Below, piece after piece: positions 1 through 5,797 of a stretch of DNA of 6,795 nt. A program made the position numbers and the translations under genes. Within the stretch, counting starts at the first letter, position 1; every line of letters starts with the position of its first letter. The DNA is from Coriobacteriaceae bacterium (GTDB taxonomy: Bacteria > Actinomycetota > Coriobacteriia > Anaerosomatales > SLCP01). The stretch spans positions 1 to 6,795 of the forward strand of contig PWVH01000069.1 in assembly GCA_003563465.1 (NCBI GenBank), read 5' to 3'. The notes under the pieces were generated by a model. It was given only the letters and a program-made list of their open reading frames with translations, searched no databases and was not told the DNA's origin.

Positions 1-968
1 AGGAGTCCGCGCGCCTTGCTCTTGGGCAGCACGCCCTCGAGCGTCGACTTCGCCTCGACGATGAGGCGCTCGGCGTACTCGTTCGCGTACTCGATCGAGC
101 CCGCCTCGTCCATGATGTCGACCGCCTCCGCGAGCACCGCCGAGTCTTTTGCGCGGGCCGAGAGGATCTCGAGCAGCCGCTCGCGGCGCGGCGAGTGCTG
201 GAGCGCGTGCACCGCGACGAGCGTGCGCTTGCCCTCGGTGATGTCGGAGCGGAAGTCCTTCTTGGTCGACTCCTGCTTTCCGGTCAGGTTCAAGATGTCG
301 TCTTGGATCTGGAAGGCGAGTCCTGCGGCCATCCCGAACGCCCGAAGCGCTTCGATCTGCTCTTCGGTGCCGCCTCCGACGATCGCCCCTACGGCGAGCG
401 GGACGCCGCCGGAGTAGAAAGCCGTCTTGTGCGCGGCCATCAGGAGATAGTCGTCGACGGTCAGGTCGAAACGCCCATCCCGAGCCCAACCGATGTCGAG
501 GGCCTGTCCCTCTATCGTTCTTGTGGTCATTCGCACCAGCTCGGAAAGCACGCGTAGCTTGGTCTCGTCGTCGAGTCCAGGGTCGTCGACCACGGTGCCG
601 CAAACCAGAGAAAGCGCAAGATCGCCTGCGTTGATTGCGAGGCCGTCGCCTTCTCGAACGTGCATGCATGGCTCGTCGCGCCGTGTGAGCGAGCAATCCT
701 CGATGTCGTCGTGGATGAGCGCAGCCGTGTGGAAGTGCTCTATCGCAGCTGCCGAGGGCTTGGCGCGCTCGGGATCGCCTCCCACCGCCTCGCAAGCGAG
801 CAAGCAGATCAGAGGACGATGGCGCTTGCCGGCATTGGCAGTGAATTCGGAAACAGGCCCGTAAAGATAACGGCGCATGTCAGGGTGCGAACCGTCCGCG
901 AAGAACGTAGCGAGGTATGCGTCGAACCTCTTGGAGTGGCGCTTCAGATAGAGTTCGAATCTCGTCAT
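1..968 (-). CDS. Polyprenyl synthetase family protein (prenyl diphosphate synthase), C-terminus cut by window edge
   Basis: This enzyme condenses isopentenyl diphosphate onto an allylic diphosphate in the cytoplasm, making C15-C20 or longer prenyl diphosphates for quinones, carotenoids or cell-wall carrier lipids. I translated 322 codons. The family landmarks occur in order: GKRHRP (47-52, diphosphate/IPP binding), the first aspartate-rich motif DDIED (87-91), GQALDI (154-159), HKT (180-182), the second motif QDDILN (222-227) and DITEGKRTL (242-250). The normal family length is about 320-340 residues, so only a short tail (...PKSKARGL) should be missing. Chain length cannot be fixed from the sequence; geranylgeranyl or farnesyl synthase types are both possible. 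The ATG (966-968) has AAGGAG 4 nt upstream, which fixes the start. The gene has its own promoter candidate and is not obviously in the operon upstream. The last position of the second motif is Asn rather than Asp, which occurs in some members. Confidence 0.95.
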   Translation of the reverse strand, partial: MTRFELYLKRHSKRFDAYLATFFADGSHPDMRRYLYGPVSEFTANAGKRHRPLICLLACEAVGGDPERAKPSAAAIEHFHTAALIHDDIEDCSLTRRDEPCMHVREGDGLAINAGDLALSLVCGTVVDDPGLDDETKLRVLSELVRMTTRTIEGQALDIGWARDGRFDLTVDDYLLMAAHKTAFYSGGVPLAVGAIVGGGTEEQIEALRAFGMAAGLAFQIQDDILNLTGKQESTKKDFRSDITEGKRTLVAVHALQHSPRRERLLEILSARAKDSAVLAEAVDIMDEAGSIEYANEYAERLIVEAKSTLEGVLPKSKARGL

Positions 969-1050
969 GGATCTCCTTGATGCCGGACAGCCGAATCCAA
1001 CCCGCAACCAGGCTCCGGGATTGGCACGCAGGCTAGGCCAGGCAGGTCAC

Positions 1051-1079
1051 ATCTTACGGGGCCGCACTTGTCGCGGCAA
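1051..1079 (-). promoter_or_regulatory. Candidate sigma70-type promoter for the polyprenyl synthase
   Basis: Reading the minus strand, TTGCCG (1074-1079) and TAAGAT (1051-1056) are separated by exactly 17 bp. Each matches four of six positions of the -35 and -10 consensus. Transcription would start near 1044, leaving a leader of about 75 nt before the ATG at 968. The element lies in the 128-bp gap after the fetB stop codon. No convincing terminator hairpin was seen in that gap, so read-through from the fetB operon is also possible. Confidence 0.45.
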
Positions 1080-1096
1080 GAAGCCTCGACTCACGC

Positions 1097-1903
1097 CTAG
1101 CCGGCCCGGTAACCCTTCTCGAGGTAGACGCCCTGAGCATCGAATCTTCGGCGGAAGGAGAGCATCACGGCTAACAACGAGCCTATGGCAGTGGCAGCCG
1201 ACACCATGAGCATGACCACTATCTGATAGTACGAAGCGGCCACGGGATCGGCTCCCGCGAGCACCTGCCCCGTCATCATCCCAGGTATGAAGACCACTCC
1301 GGCAGCGGCCATCATATTGATGGTGGGTATGAGGCCCGCACGCACCGCGGTTCGCACGCTGGGGCCGGCCGCCTCCCATGGAGTGGCCCCGAGGGCAGTC
1401 AGCGCCAAGATCTCGTCGCTGCGTGAATCCATGTCGGCAAAGGTCCTTTCCAGCGCAAGTGCGATACCGTTCATCGAGTTTCCGAGGACCATGCCCGCTA
1501 TGGGAATCACGTAGCGCGCCTCATACCACGGCTGGACCTGCACGATCAGGCCTGTCACCGCAAAGGTGACCGTGAAGCCGGTGAGCAGCATGGTGACCAT
1601 CGAGCTGCCGAGGATCCCCCGCGGAGCCTCCGGCGCTCGACGCACCACCGCCTGCGCAGCAGCGGCCATCATCAGCACCAGAATGGCGATCACCAGCCAC
1701 GCGCTCTCGACACCGAAGACCCAGCGCAGAACGAGTCCTAAGGCGATCAGCTGGAGGTGAGTTCGAACTGTGGCGATCGCCAGATCGCGTTCGAGCCCTA
1801 GTGCGAGACGGACCGAGACCGCTCCGACCACGAGAACGAATCCGGTGGCCATCAAGAGCTGCGGCCAGCCTATCTCGATAACTCCTCCAGGAAGCTCGTT
1901 CAT
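1097..1903 (-). CDS. fetB: FetB-type (UPF0014) ABC transporter permease, putative iron exporter
   Basis: Membrane permease of 268 residues, normal length for the UPF0014/FetB family. E. coli FetAB exports iron and protects against peroxide stress. Hydrophobic segments are visible at about 14-34, 48-65, 67-87, 99-122, 130-150, 190-209 and 225-250. Family signatures are RTHLQLIALGLVL (47-59), IPIAGMVLGNSMN (133-145), the cytoplasmic LTALGATPWEAAGP stretch (168-181) that should contact the ATPase, and IPGMMTGQVLAGADP (206-220). The ATG lies in a 4-bp ATGA overlap with the stop of the ATPase gene, so translation is probably coupled; only a weak purine stretch precedes it. It is the last gene of the minus-strand operon. 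The family assignment is firm. Iron as the substrate is inferred from E. coli, and other UPF0014 members may move other cargo. Confidence 0.9.
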   Translation of the reverse strand: MNELPGGVIEIGWPQLLMATGFVLVVGAVSVRLALGLERDLAIATVRTHLQLIALGLVLRWVFGVESAWLVIAILVLMMAAAAQAVVRRAPEAPRGILGSSMVTMLLTGFTVTFAVTGLIVQVQPWYEARYVIPIAGMVLGNSMNGIALALERTFADMDSRSDEILALTALGATPWEAAGPSVRTAVRAGLIPTINMMAAAGVVFIPGMMTGQVLAGADPVAASYYQIVVMLMVSAATAIGSLLAVMLSFRRRFDAQGVYLEKGYRAG

Positions 1904-2574
1904 GGCGTGCTCGCTTCCGAAAGACGTCCTTTAGCCAGGTGGAGGCGACGTGCAGCCACTCCGTCGATGCGCTGGTGGCGCACCCGCACCACCCCGCCGC
2001 CGCCTTGCGCGAATGTGCGAGTCGCTTCGGCGACCATCTCAGCGGAGACATCGTCGAGGTTCGCATCGGGCTCGTCGAGCAAGAGCACGTCGGGTCCGGT
2101 CAGAAGCACCCTCAGCAGTGCCACGCGCGCACCCTGTCCCACCGACAGCCGCGCGACATCACGATCCAGTGAGATCGACGCCAGCCCGACGGAATCGAGC
2201 GCTCCGGCAAGCGCGGAGTCATCGGGCGGCGGCGTGCGCTCTTGGCGGACCTTGAGGCGCCAGGGCAGCAGGAGGTTGTCGCGCACCGTACCTGGAACGA
2301 GCGCAAAGCGTTGCGGAAGCAAGGTGACGCGCGAGCGCCACTCGGCAGGTATGTATTCTTCGGCCGGAAGACCGGCCAGTTCCAGCGAGCCCGTAGCTCC
2401 TGGCAACAGACGTGCGAGCGCTCTGAGAAGCGTTGTCTTGCCGACACCGGAAGGCCCCGCCACATCGACAACCTCTCCTGCTTCGAGACTGAAGTCGATA
2501 CCGTCCAACACCACATGGGGGCCAGTGTCGTCCTCCGCCACGAAGCGCACCTCTTTGGCGGAAAGAAGCCTCAC
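1900..2574 (-). CDS. fetA: FetA-type ABC transporter ATP-binding protein
   Basis: Cytoplasmic ATPase of 224 residues that should power the permease encoded immediately downstream. It has Walker A GPSGVGKTT (40-48), Q-loop Gln88, an ABC signature LSVGQ (143-147; usual form LSGGQ), Walker B VLLLDEP with Glu168, a D-loop ANLD (171-174) and the switch His200. All catalytic positions are present. The start is GTG (2572-2574). It is in the same frame as the nitroreductase stop TAG (2581-2583), so no start further upstream is possible. The only SD-like purine run (AGGA) directly abuts the GTG, which is too close for an efficient site and suggests dependence on translation of the preceding gene. An alternative GTG at codon 9 is less likely because the preceding residues fit the family. 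The pairing with the UPF0014 permease supports FetA over a generic ABC ATPase. Confidence 0.88.
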   Translation of the reverse strand: MRLLSAKEVRFVAEDDTGPHVVLDGIDFSLEAGEVVDVAGPSGVGKTTLLRALARLLPGATGSLELAGLPAEEYIPAEWRSRVTLLPQRFALVPGTVRDNLLLPWRLKVRQERTPPPDDSALAGALDSVGLASISLDRDVARLSVGQGARVALLRVLLTGPDVLLLDEPDANLDDVSAEMVAEATRTFAQGGGGVVRVRHQRIDGVAARRLHLAKGRLSEASTP

Positions 2575-2580
2575 TCCTGA

Positions 2581-3090
2581 CTACCAGCGTTCGTAGTGAA
2601 CGAAGGACGGGTCGTAGCGGTCGACGGGTTCTTTCGCCTCGGCGGGATGACCGATGGCGATCACAGCAAGCGGTTCGACATCGTCGGGGATGTCGAGACG
2701 CTGCTTCAGCGGCCCGACGCGTTCCATCTTGGGATAGTAGCCGAGCCAGACCGCGCCGAGTCCAAGAGCGTGGGTGGCAAGCAGAGCATTCTGCACCGCC
2801 GCAGAGCAGTCCTGTTGCCACATGAGCGCGTGCTTGAGATCGACCGTGTCGCCGCACACGACGATGCCTACCGCCGCATCGGCGAGCATGCGTGCATACG
2901 GACTCGTTTGCGCAGCCGCGGCGAGCGTGTCGCGCTCGGTCAAGACGATGAATCTCCACGGCTGTTGATTGCCTGCCGAAGGGGCAGCCTGTGCGGCGCG
3001 CAGAACCGTCTCAACATCTTCTGCGGCGACCGGTTCTGCAGTGAAGCGTCGGATGCTACGCCTCGTCATGATCGCTTCGAGGGCCTCCAT
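2581..3090 (-). CDS. Nitroreductase family protein (FMN-dependent NAD(P)H oxidoreductase)
   Basis: Small flavoenzyme of 169 residues, typical of the short clostridial/actinobacterial nitroreductases. Visible landmarks are TRRSIRRF at 9-16 (phosphate of FMN), the APSAGNQQPW segment at 36-45 (FMN and active-site region), GLGAVWLGYYPK at 110-121 and IAIGHPAE at 144-151, ending HYERW. The family reduces nitro compounds, quinones or flavins with NAD(P)H as a homodimer; the natural substrate cannot be read from sequence. The ATG at 3088-3090 has AGGAGG (3099-3104) 8 nt upstream. That site lies inside the last codons of the preceding DUF523 gene, and only 3 bp separate the two genes. The ABC ATPase follows 6 bp after the stop. 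The tight packing points to co-regulation, perhaps supplying electrons or flavin to neighbouring processes, but that is inference. Confidence 0.9.
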   Translation of the reverse strand: MEALEAIMTRRSIRRFTAEPVAAEDVETVLRAAQAAPSAGNQQPWRFIVLTERDTLAAAAQTSPYARMLADAAVGIVVCGDTVDLKHALMWQQDCSAAVQNALLATHALGLGAVWLGYYPKMERVGPLKQRLDIPDDVEPLAVIAIGHPAEAKEPVDRYDPSFVHYERW

Positions 3091-3093
3091 GCA

Positions 3094-4065
3094 TCACTCC
3101 TCCTTAGCGTTGTCTCGTGCGCGTACGCGACGGGCATCGCGTGCGATCACGGGACTCGTTCCGAAGAGAAGGTCGTTGTCGAAACCGATCCTCTCGAGCG
3201 TGGTGAGTTCTTTGACGATCGTCATCAGATTGGCGGTCACCTCCGGTGAGTCGACCTTGAGGTCGTAGAGTTCCACTCCGTCAAGCTTACCGCGCTTCAC
3301 AGCGTTGACGTAGGTCTTCCAGAGCGCTTGGCGTATGCGAGGACGAGTCGAAGGAGTACGCAAAGCATCCAGTATGCGAGTGCGGATTTCCTCGAGGACC
3401 GAAGGAGATGGGTTTCTGGGCAGCGCAGCGAGTTCGCGCCCCATAGCATCGGCGAAGGGACGTGATGTCTCCTGAATCACGAACTTCACGACATGCCAGG
3501 CATCGTAGATATCGCGAGATCGCGTCAGCTCCCTGTCTGCGAGCCAAAGCCACGCATGTAGGCGGCGGCGCCAATCCCACCAAAGCAAAGGGTTGGCAAG
3601 TGCGCTGTCGGGAATCAAGAACCACCCGGTCTCGAGCAGCATCGCACCGAACACGCCGCTGCCCTCGATTTGCTCGGCGCGCTTCTTGCCGACCCTAGCC
3701 CGGTAGACACCGCAAGAAGGCGATGCTTCCTTCACGATCACCGCTCGCACTTCGGCGCGCTCAAGCGCCTCCAGGCAAGCATGGCTTGCTGCTACGAGCA
3801 CGTCGGTGACGTCGCGACCCCGCCGGTCGCGCACGGAAGCCTGCCCTGCGAGGACCTCCTGGCCAGATCCCGTGAGATGCACCGGCATCCTCGGCACCCC
3901 GAGACCTGCCATGCATTCGGGGCAGACCGGAGTGAAGACGAAATCCGATCGTTCCCTGCCAAGAGTGGCAAGCGCGTCGAAGGACTTGCCGTTGTAGCGA
4001 ACGGGACACCTGAACACGCACGCGCTCACACCTACGGGAACCTTCCGGGTGATGAGTTCGGGCAA
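3094..4065 (-). CDS. DUF523 (TudS/RudS desulfidase-like) protein with unrecognised C-terminal domain
   Basis: A 323-residue protein, first of four minus-strand genes. Residues about 9-150 are a DUF523 domain: VSACVFRCPVRYNG (13-26), PVCPECMAGLGVPR (46-59) and KEASPSCG (112-119). Characterised DUF523 proteins (TudS) are [4Fe-4S] desulfidases that remove sulfur from thiouracil or 4-thio-UMP, with the cluster held by three cysteines. Here these should be Cys16, Cys48 and Cys118, with Ser115 placed as the expected catalytic serine. Extra cysteines (20, 51, 98) are present. Residues about 155-323 are charged, Trp-rich at the start (LLWWDWRRRLHAWLWLAD), and do not show the DUF1722 pattern of RudS. 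Start choice: a longer ATG at 4212 would run through the promoter region and into the divergent photolyase. The TTG at 4065 has GGAGG 6 nt upstream and puts the SAC motif at the usual distance from the N-terminus. Confidence 0.82.
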   Translation of the reverse strand: MPELITRKVPVGVSACVFRCPVRYNGKSFDALATLGRERSDFVFTPVCPECMAGLGVPRMPVHLTGSGQEVLAGQASVRDRRGRDVTDVLVAASHACLEALERAEVRAVIVKEASPSCGVYRARVGKKRAEQIEGSGVFGAMLLETGWFLIPDSALANPLLWWDWRRRLHAWLWLADRELTRSRDIYDAWHVVKFVIQETSRPFADAMGRELAALPRNPSPSVLEEIRTRILDALRTPSTRPRIRQALWKTYVNAVKRGKLDGVELYDLKVDSPEVTANLMTIVKELTTLERIGFDNDLLFGTSPVIARDARRVRARDNAKEE

Positions 4066-4071
4066 CGATGG

Positions 4072-4076
4072 CCTCC
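4072..4076 (-). promoter_or_regulatory. Ribosome binding site that sets the TTG start of the DUF523 gene
   Basis: On the minus strand GGAGG, within GGGGAGG, lies 6 nt before the TTG at 4063-4065. No comparable site precedes the upstream in-frame ATG at 4212, which is inside the photolyase gene. Confidence 0.65.
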
Positions 4077-4110
4077 CCTCGTCAGTGCGACAATAACTTT
4101 GGTCAGATGG

Positions 4111-4138
4111 GATATACCCGAGTAGACACTCGTGTAGA
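4111..4138 (-). promoter_or_regulatory. Weak promoter candidate for the DUF523-nitroreductase-fetAB operon
   Basis: On the minus strand TCTACA (4133-4138) and TATATC (4111-4116) are 16 bp apart, each four of six matches to consensus. A start near 4104 would leave a leader of about 39 nt. The short inverted repeat at 4119-4132 fills the spacer, a position where a bound regulator could control transcription. I found no equally good promoter pointing toward the photolyase in the same 94-bp intergenic region, so that one may be non-canonical or overlap this site. Confidence 0.3.
4119..4132. repeat. Inverted repeat in the divergent promoter region (possible operator)
   Basis: CGAGT-AGAC-ACTCG has perfect 5-bp arms around a 4-bp centre. 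It is placed midway between the TTG start of the DUF523 gene (4065) and the GTG start of the photolyase (4160). It could be an operator shared by the two divergent units. Arms this short can also arise by chance in GC-rich DNA. Confidence 0.3.
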
Positions 4139-4159
4139 TGAACCGCCGAGGAGGAATCC

Positions 4160-5605
4160 GTGCACGAACTCGCCATCGTGTGGTTTCGAAAGGATTTGCG
4201 GCTTGCCGACAATCCAGCGCTTGCATACGCGCTCGATCATGCACGCACCCTCCTTCCCGTTGTGATCGAATCCCCCGAGAAGGTCGGCGGCGACAGCGTG
4301 GGGCAGCATGCGGCTGCCTCTTCCTGGCGAACTGCTTCACTCGCCTCGCTCGATTCAGATCTTCGCTCGCGCGGAGCGGAGCTGGCAAAGCTTGCGGGTG
4401 ACCCGAACGATCCGGCTCCGTTGCTCGCAGGCCTCGCGGTCGAGAGCGGAGCGACGCTACTTGCCGCCAACCGCGTCTGGGACCCAGCCTCACTCGCCAG
4501 CGAGCACGCGGTGACCGAGGCGTTGCGCACAGCAGGCGTAGAGGTCTATGTCGGCGAGTCTGCCTACCTGTCACCTCCGGGCGACCTTACGACTGCGGAA
4601 GGCAAGCCGTACAGAGTGTTCACGCCCTTCTTCCGCGCCTGGGAGCAGACCGTTCTGCCAGAGAAGCCGTTTCCGGCCCCGGAAAGGATCGTCCTTCCTG
4701 AGAAGCTTCCCCGCTCGGCGGAATCTGCAGTAGCGGCTTCTGCCACTGCGTCCGCGCCGAGGCTGTCGCGTTCCGGTGATGGCCACTGGCATCCTGGCGA
4801 AAAAGGCGCACAGAAGCGGCTCGCGAACTTCATCGCAACCAGGCTCGAGTCCTACGACGAGCTTCGCGACCGGCCCGACATGCACGCGACCTCGGAGCTC
4901 TCGCCGCACCTGGCAGCAGGCGAGATCACTCCTCGGCAAGTCGCAGACGCAGTGACATCCTCAGAAGTGGGCCAGGATGCAGCCCGGCCATACCTCCGGC
5001 AGCTGGCTTGGCGCGAGTTCGCGGCACACGTGCTGCACGCATACCCGGATCTCGCGACGCGTCCGCTTCGTCCGGAGTTCGAAGCGATGCCATGGGATGA
5101 CGACGCCGAAGGCTTGAAGCGCTGGCAAGCCGGTGAGACCGGATATCCGCTCGTAGACGCCGGCATGCGGCAGCTGGCACAGACCGGCTGGATGCACAAC
5201 CGCGTGCGGCTCGTGGCCGCGTCGCTGCTGACCAAACACCTGCTGATACCTTGGCAGCAGGGCGAGGAGCACTTTCGCCGCATACTTGTGGACTACGACC
5301 TCGCGCAGAACGCGTTCAACTGGCAATGGGTTGCGGGGTCGGGCGCGGACGCAGCACCGTACTTCCGAATCTTCAATCCGACACTGCAGGCGCAGCGATT
5401 CGATCCTTCAGGGGCCTACATCCGTCGCTGGGTGCCAGAACTCCAAAGGGTGCCTTCTCGCTGGATCGCCGAGCCCTGGAGGATGCCTCCGGCCGAGGCC
5501 GAAGCAGCCGCGGTGCGAATCGCGACCGACTACCCCGAACCTATCGTCGACCACAAGGAGGCGCGGGAGCGCGCACTGGCAGCTTACGCAGCGATCAAGA
5601 GCTGA
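4160..5605 (+). CDS. phr: Deoxyribodipyrimidine photolyase, class I (cryptochrome/photolyase family)
   Basis: A 481-residue flavoenzyme that uses blue/near-UV light to split cyclobutane pyrimidine dimers in DNA. The N-terminal alpha/beta antenna domain begins IVWFRKDLRLADN (6-18). The FAD domain covers roughly 215-478, with TSELSPHLAAGEITPR (244-259), LRQLAWREF (279-287), GYPLVDAGMRQL (328-339), TGWMHNRVR (342-350) and QNAFNWQWVAGSGADAAPYF (383-402). By alignment from memory with E. coli PhrB, the electron-transfer tryptophans are Trp312, Trp365 and Trp388, and the flavin-N5 asparagine is Asn384. Trp284 matches the dimer-stacking Trp277, while Gln281 replaces Glu274. Length is normal. The GTG start (4160-4162) has AGGAGG 5 nt upstream. 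It is transcribed away from the DUF523 operon and converges on selC. A (6-4) photolyase or signalling cryptochrome is less likely given the sequence. Confidence 0.95.
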   Translation: MHELAIVWFRKDLRLADNPALAYALDHARTLLPVVIESPEKVGGDSVGQHAAASSWRTASLASLDSDLRSRGAELAKLAGDPNDPAPLLAGLAVESGATLLAANRVWDPASLASEHAVTEALRTAGVEVYVGESAYLSPPGDLTTAEGKPYRVFTPFFRAWEQTVLPEKPFPAPERIVLPEKLPRSAESAVAASATASAPRLSRSGDGHWHPGEKGAQKRLANFIATRLESYDELRDRPDMHATSELSPHLAAGEITPRQVADAVTSSEVGQDAARPYLRQLAWREFAAHVLHAYPDLATRPLRPEFEAMPWDDDAEGLKRWQAGETGYPLVDAGMRQLAQTGWMHNRVRLVAASLLTKHLLIPWQQGEEHFRRILVDYDLAQNAFNWQWVAGSGADAAPYFRIFNPTLQAQRFDPSGAYIRRWVPELQRVPSRWIAEPWRMPPAEAEAAAVRIATDYPEPIVDHKEARERALAAYAAIKS

Positions 5606-5621
5606 ACCCGGGTCGCGAAAC

Positions 5622-5651
5622 GAGACAGCCCACGCATCAGCGGGGCTGCTC
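5622..5651. terminator. Candidate hairpin terminator between convergent phr and selC
   Basis: GAG-(A)-CAGCCC (5622-5631) pairs with GGGCTG-CTC (5643-5651), giving nine base pairs with one bulged A and an 11-nt loop. It starts 17 bp after the photolyase stop and lies 13 bp beyond the 3' end of selC. On the minus strand it is followed by a modest T-containing run (GTTTCG); on the plus strand no T-run follows. It is therefore better as the selC terminator than as the phr terminator, and neither is strong. Confidence 0.4.
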
Positions 5652-5663
5652 GGGAGCTTCAAG

Positions 5664-5760
5664 TGGCGGAGGCGCGTGCGAATCGAACACACCCGGGACG
5701 CTCTTCACGCCCCACTACGGTTTTGAAGACCGCGGGGGCCACCAGGCCCCATCCGCCTCC
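5664..5760 (-). tRNA. selC: Selenocysteine tRNA (tRNA-Sec, anticodon TCA)
   Basis: This 97-nt RNA inserts selenocysteine at UGA codons once charged with Ser and converted by SelA using SelD-made selenophosphate; SelB delivers it. The fold was read by hand. The acceptor is GGAGGCG/CGCCTCC plus an eighth position that is G opposite G. The D arm has the diagnostic 6-bp stem GGGGCC/GGCCCC with a TGGT loop. The anticodon stem is GCGGT/ACCGT with loop CTTCAAA, so the anticodon is TCA (5724-5726). A long variable arm GGGGCGT/GCGTCCC encloses GAAGA. The T arm GTGTG/CGCAC has loop TTCGATT. Discriminator G and an encoded CCA follow. The long variable arm, six-pair D stem and TCA anticodon separate it from Ser, Leu and Trp (UGA-reading) tRNAs. 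It has its own promoter 1 nt upstream of the mature 5' end. Confidence 0.97.
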
Positions 5761-5767
5761 GCCGAGG

Positions 5768-5796
5768 ATTGTGGCGATTGGCGCGCGCAGCGTCAA
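5768..5796 (-). promoter_or_regulatory. selC promoter
   Basis: Minus-strand TTGACG (5791-5796, five of six consensus matches) is 17 bp from CACAAT (5768-5773, four of six). The start should fall at about 5761, next to the first nucleotide of mature tRNA-Sec at 5760, so almost no 5' leader would be removed. It lies after the stop of the upstream kinase-like gene and allows selC to be expressed independently. Confidence 0.7.
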
Positions 5797-5797
5797 C

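Noticed and set aside
1067..1080. CTTG-TCGCGG-CAAG hairpin after fetB as a terminator
   Set aside because: The stem is only four to five pairs, no T-run follows, and it coincides with the -35 box of the polyprenyl synthase promoter.
1907..2596. 229-codon plus-strand frame opposite fetA
   Set aside because: It is antisense to a clear ABC ATPase, Ser/Arg/Thr-rich, with no recognisable motif.
2219..2959. 246-codon minus-strand frame across the nitroreductase and fetA
   Set aside because: It overlaps two well-supported genes on the same strand in another frame and is extremely Arg/Ser/Cys-rich, as expected for a GC-driven shadow frame.
3091..3096. TGA of the DUF523 gene as a possible selenocysteine codon, given selC nearby
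   Set aside because: The TGA overlaps the spacing between a strong ribosome site and the nitroreductase ATG, the protein is complete at that point, and the following codons lead out of the conserved region. It is a normal stop.
4110..4120. GGG-ATATA-CCC mini inverted repeat
   Set aside because: Three-base arms are too short to mean anything. The A/T bases are better explained as the -10 element of the minus-strand promoter.
4066..4212. 49-codon N-terminal extension of the DUF523 gene from an ATG at 4212
   Set aside because: It would cross the whole divergent intergenic region and overlap the photolyase start on the opposite strand. It has no good ribosome site, and DUF523 proteins begin shortly before the SAC motif.
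4032..4574. 180-codon minus-strand frame opposite the photolyase start
   Set aside because: It covers the intergenic region and is antisense to the conserved photolyase N-terminus, with no domain signs.
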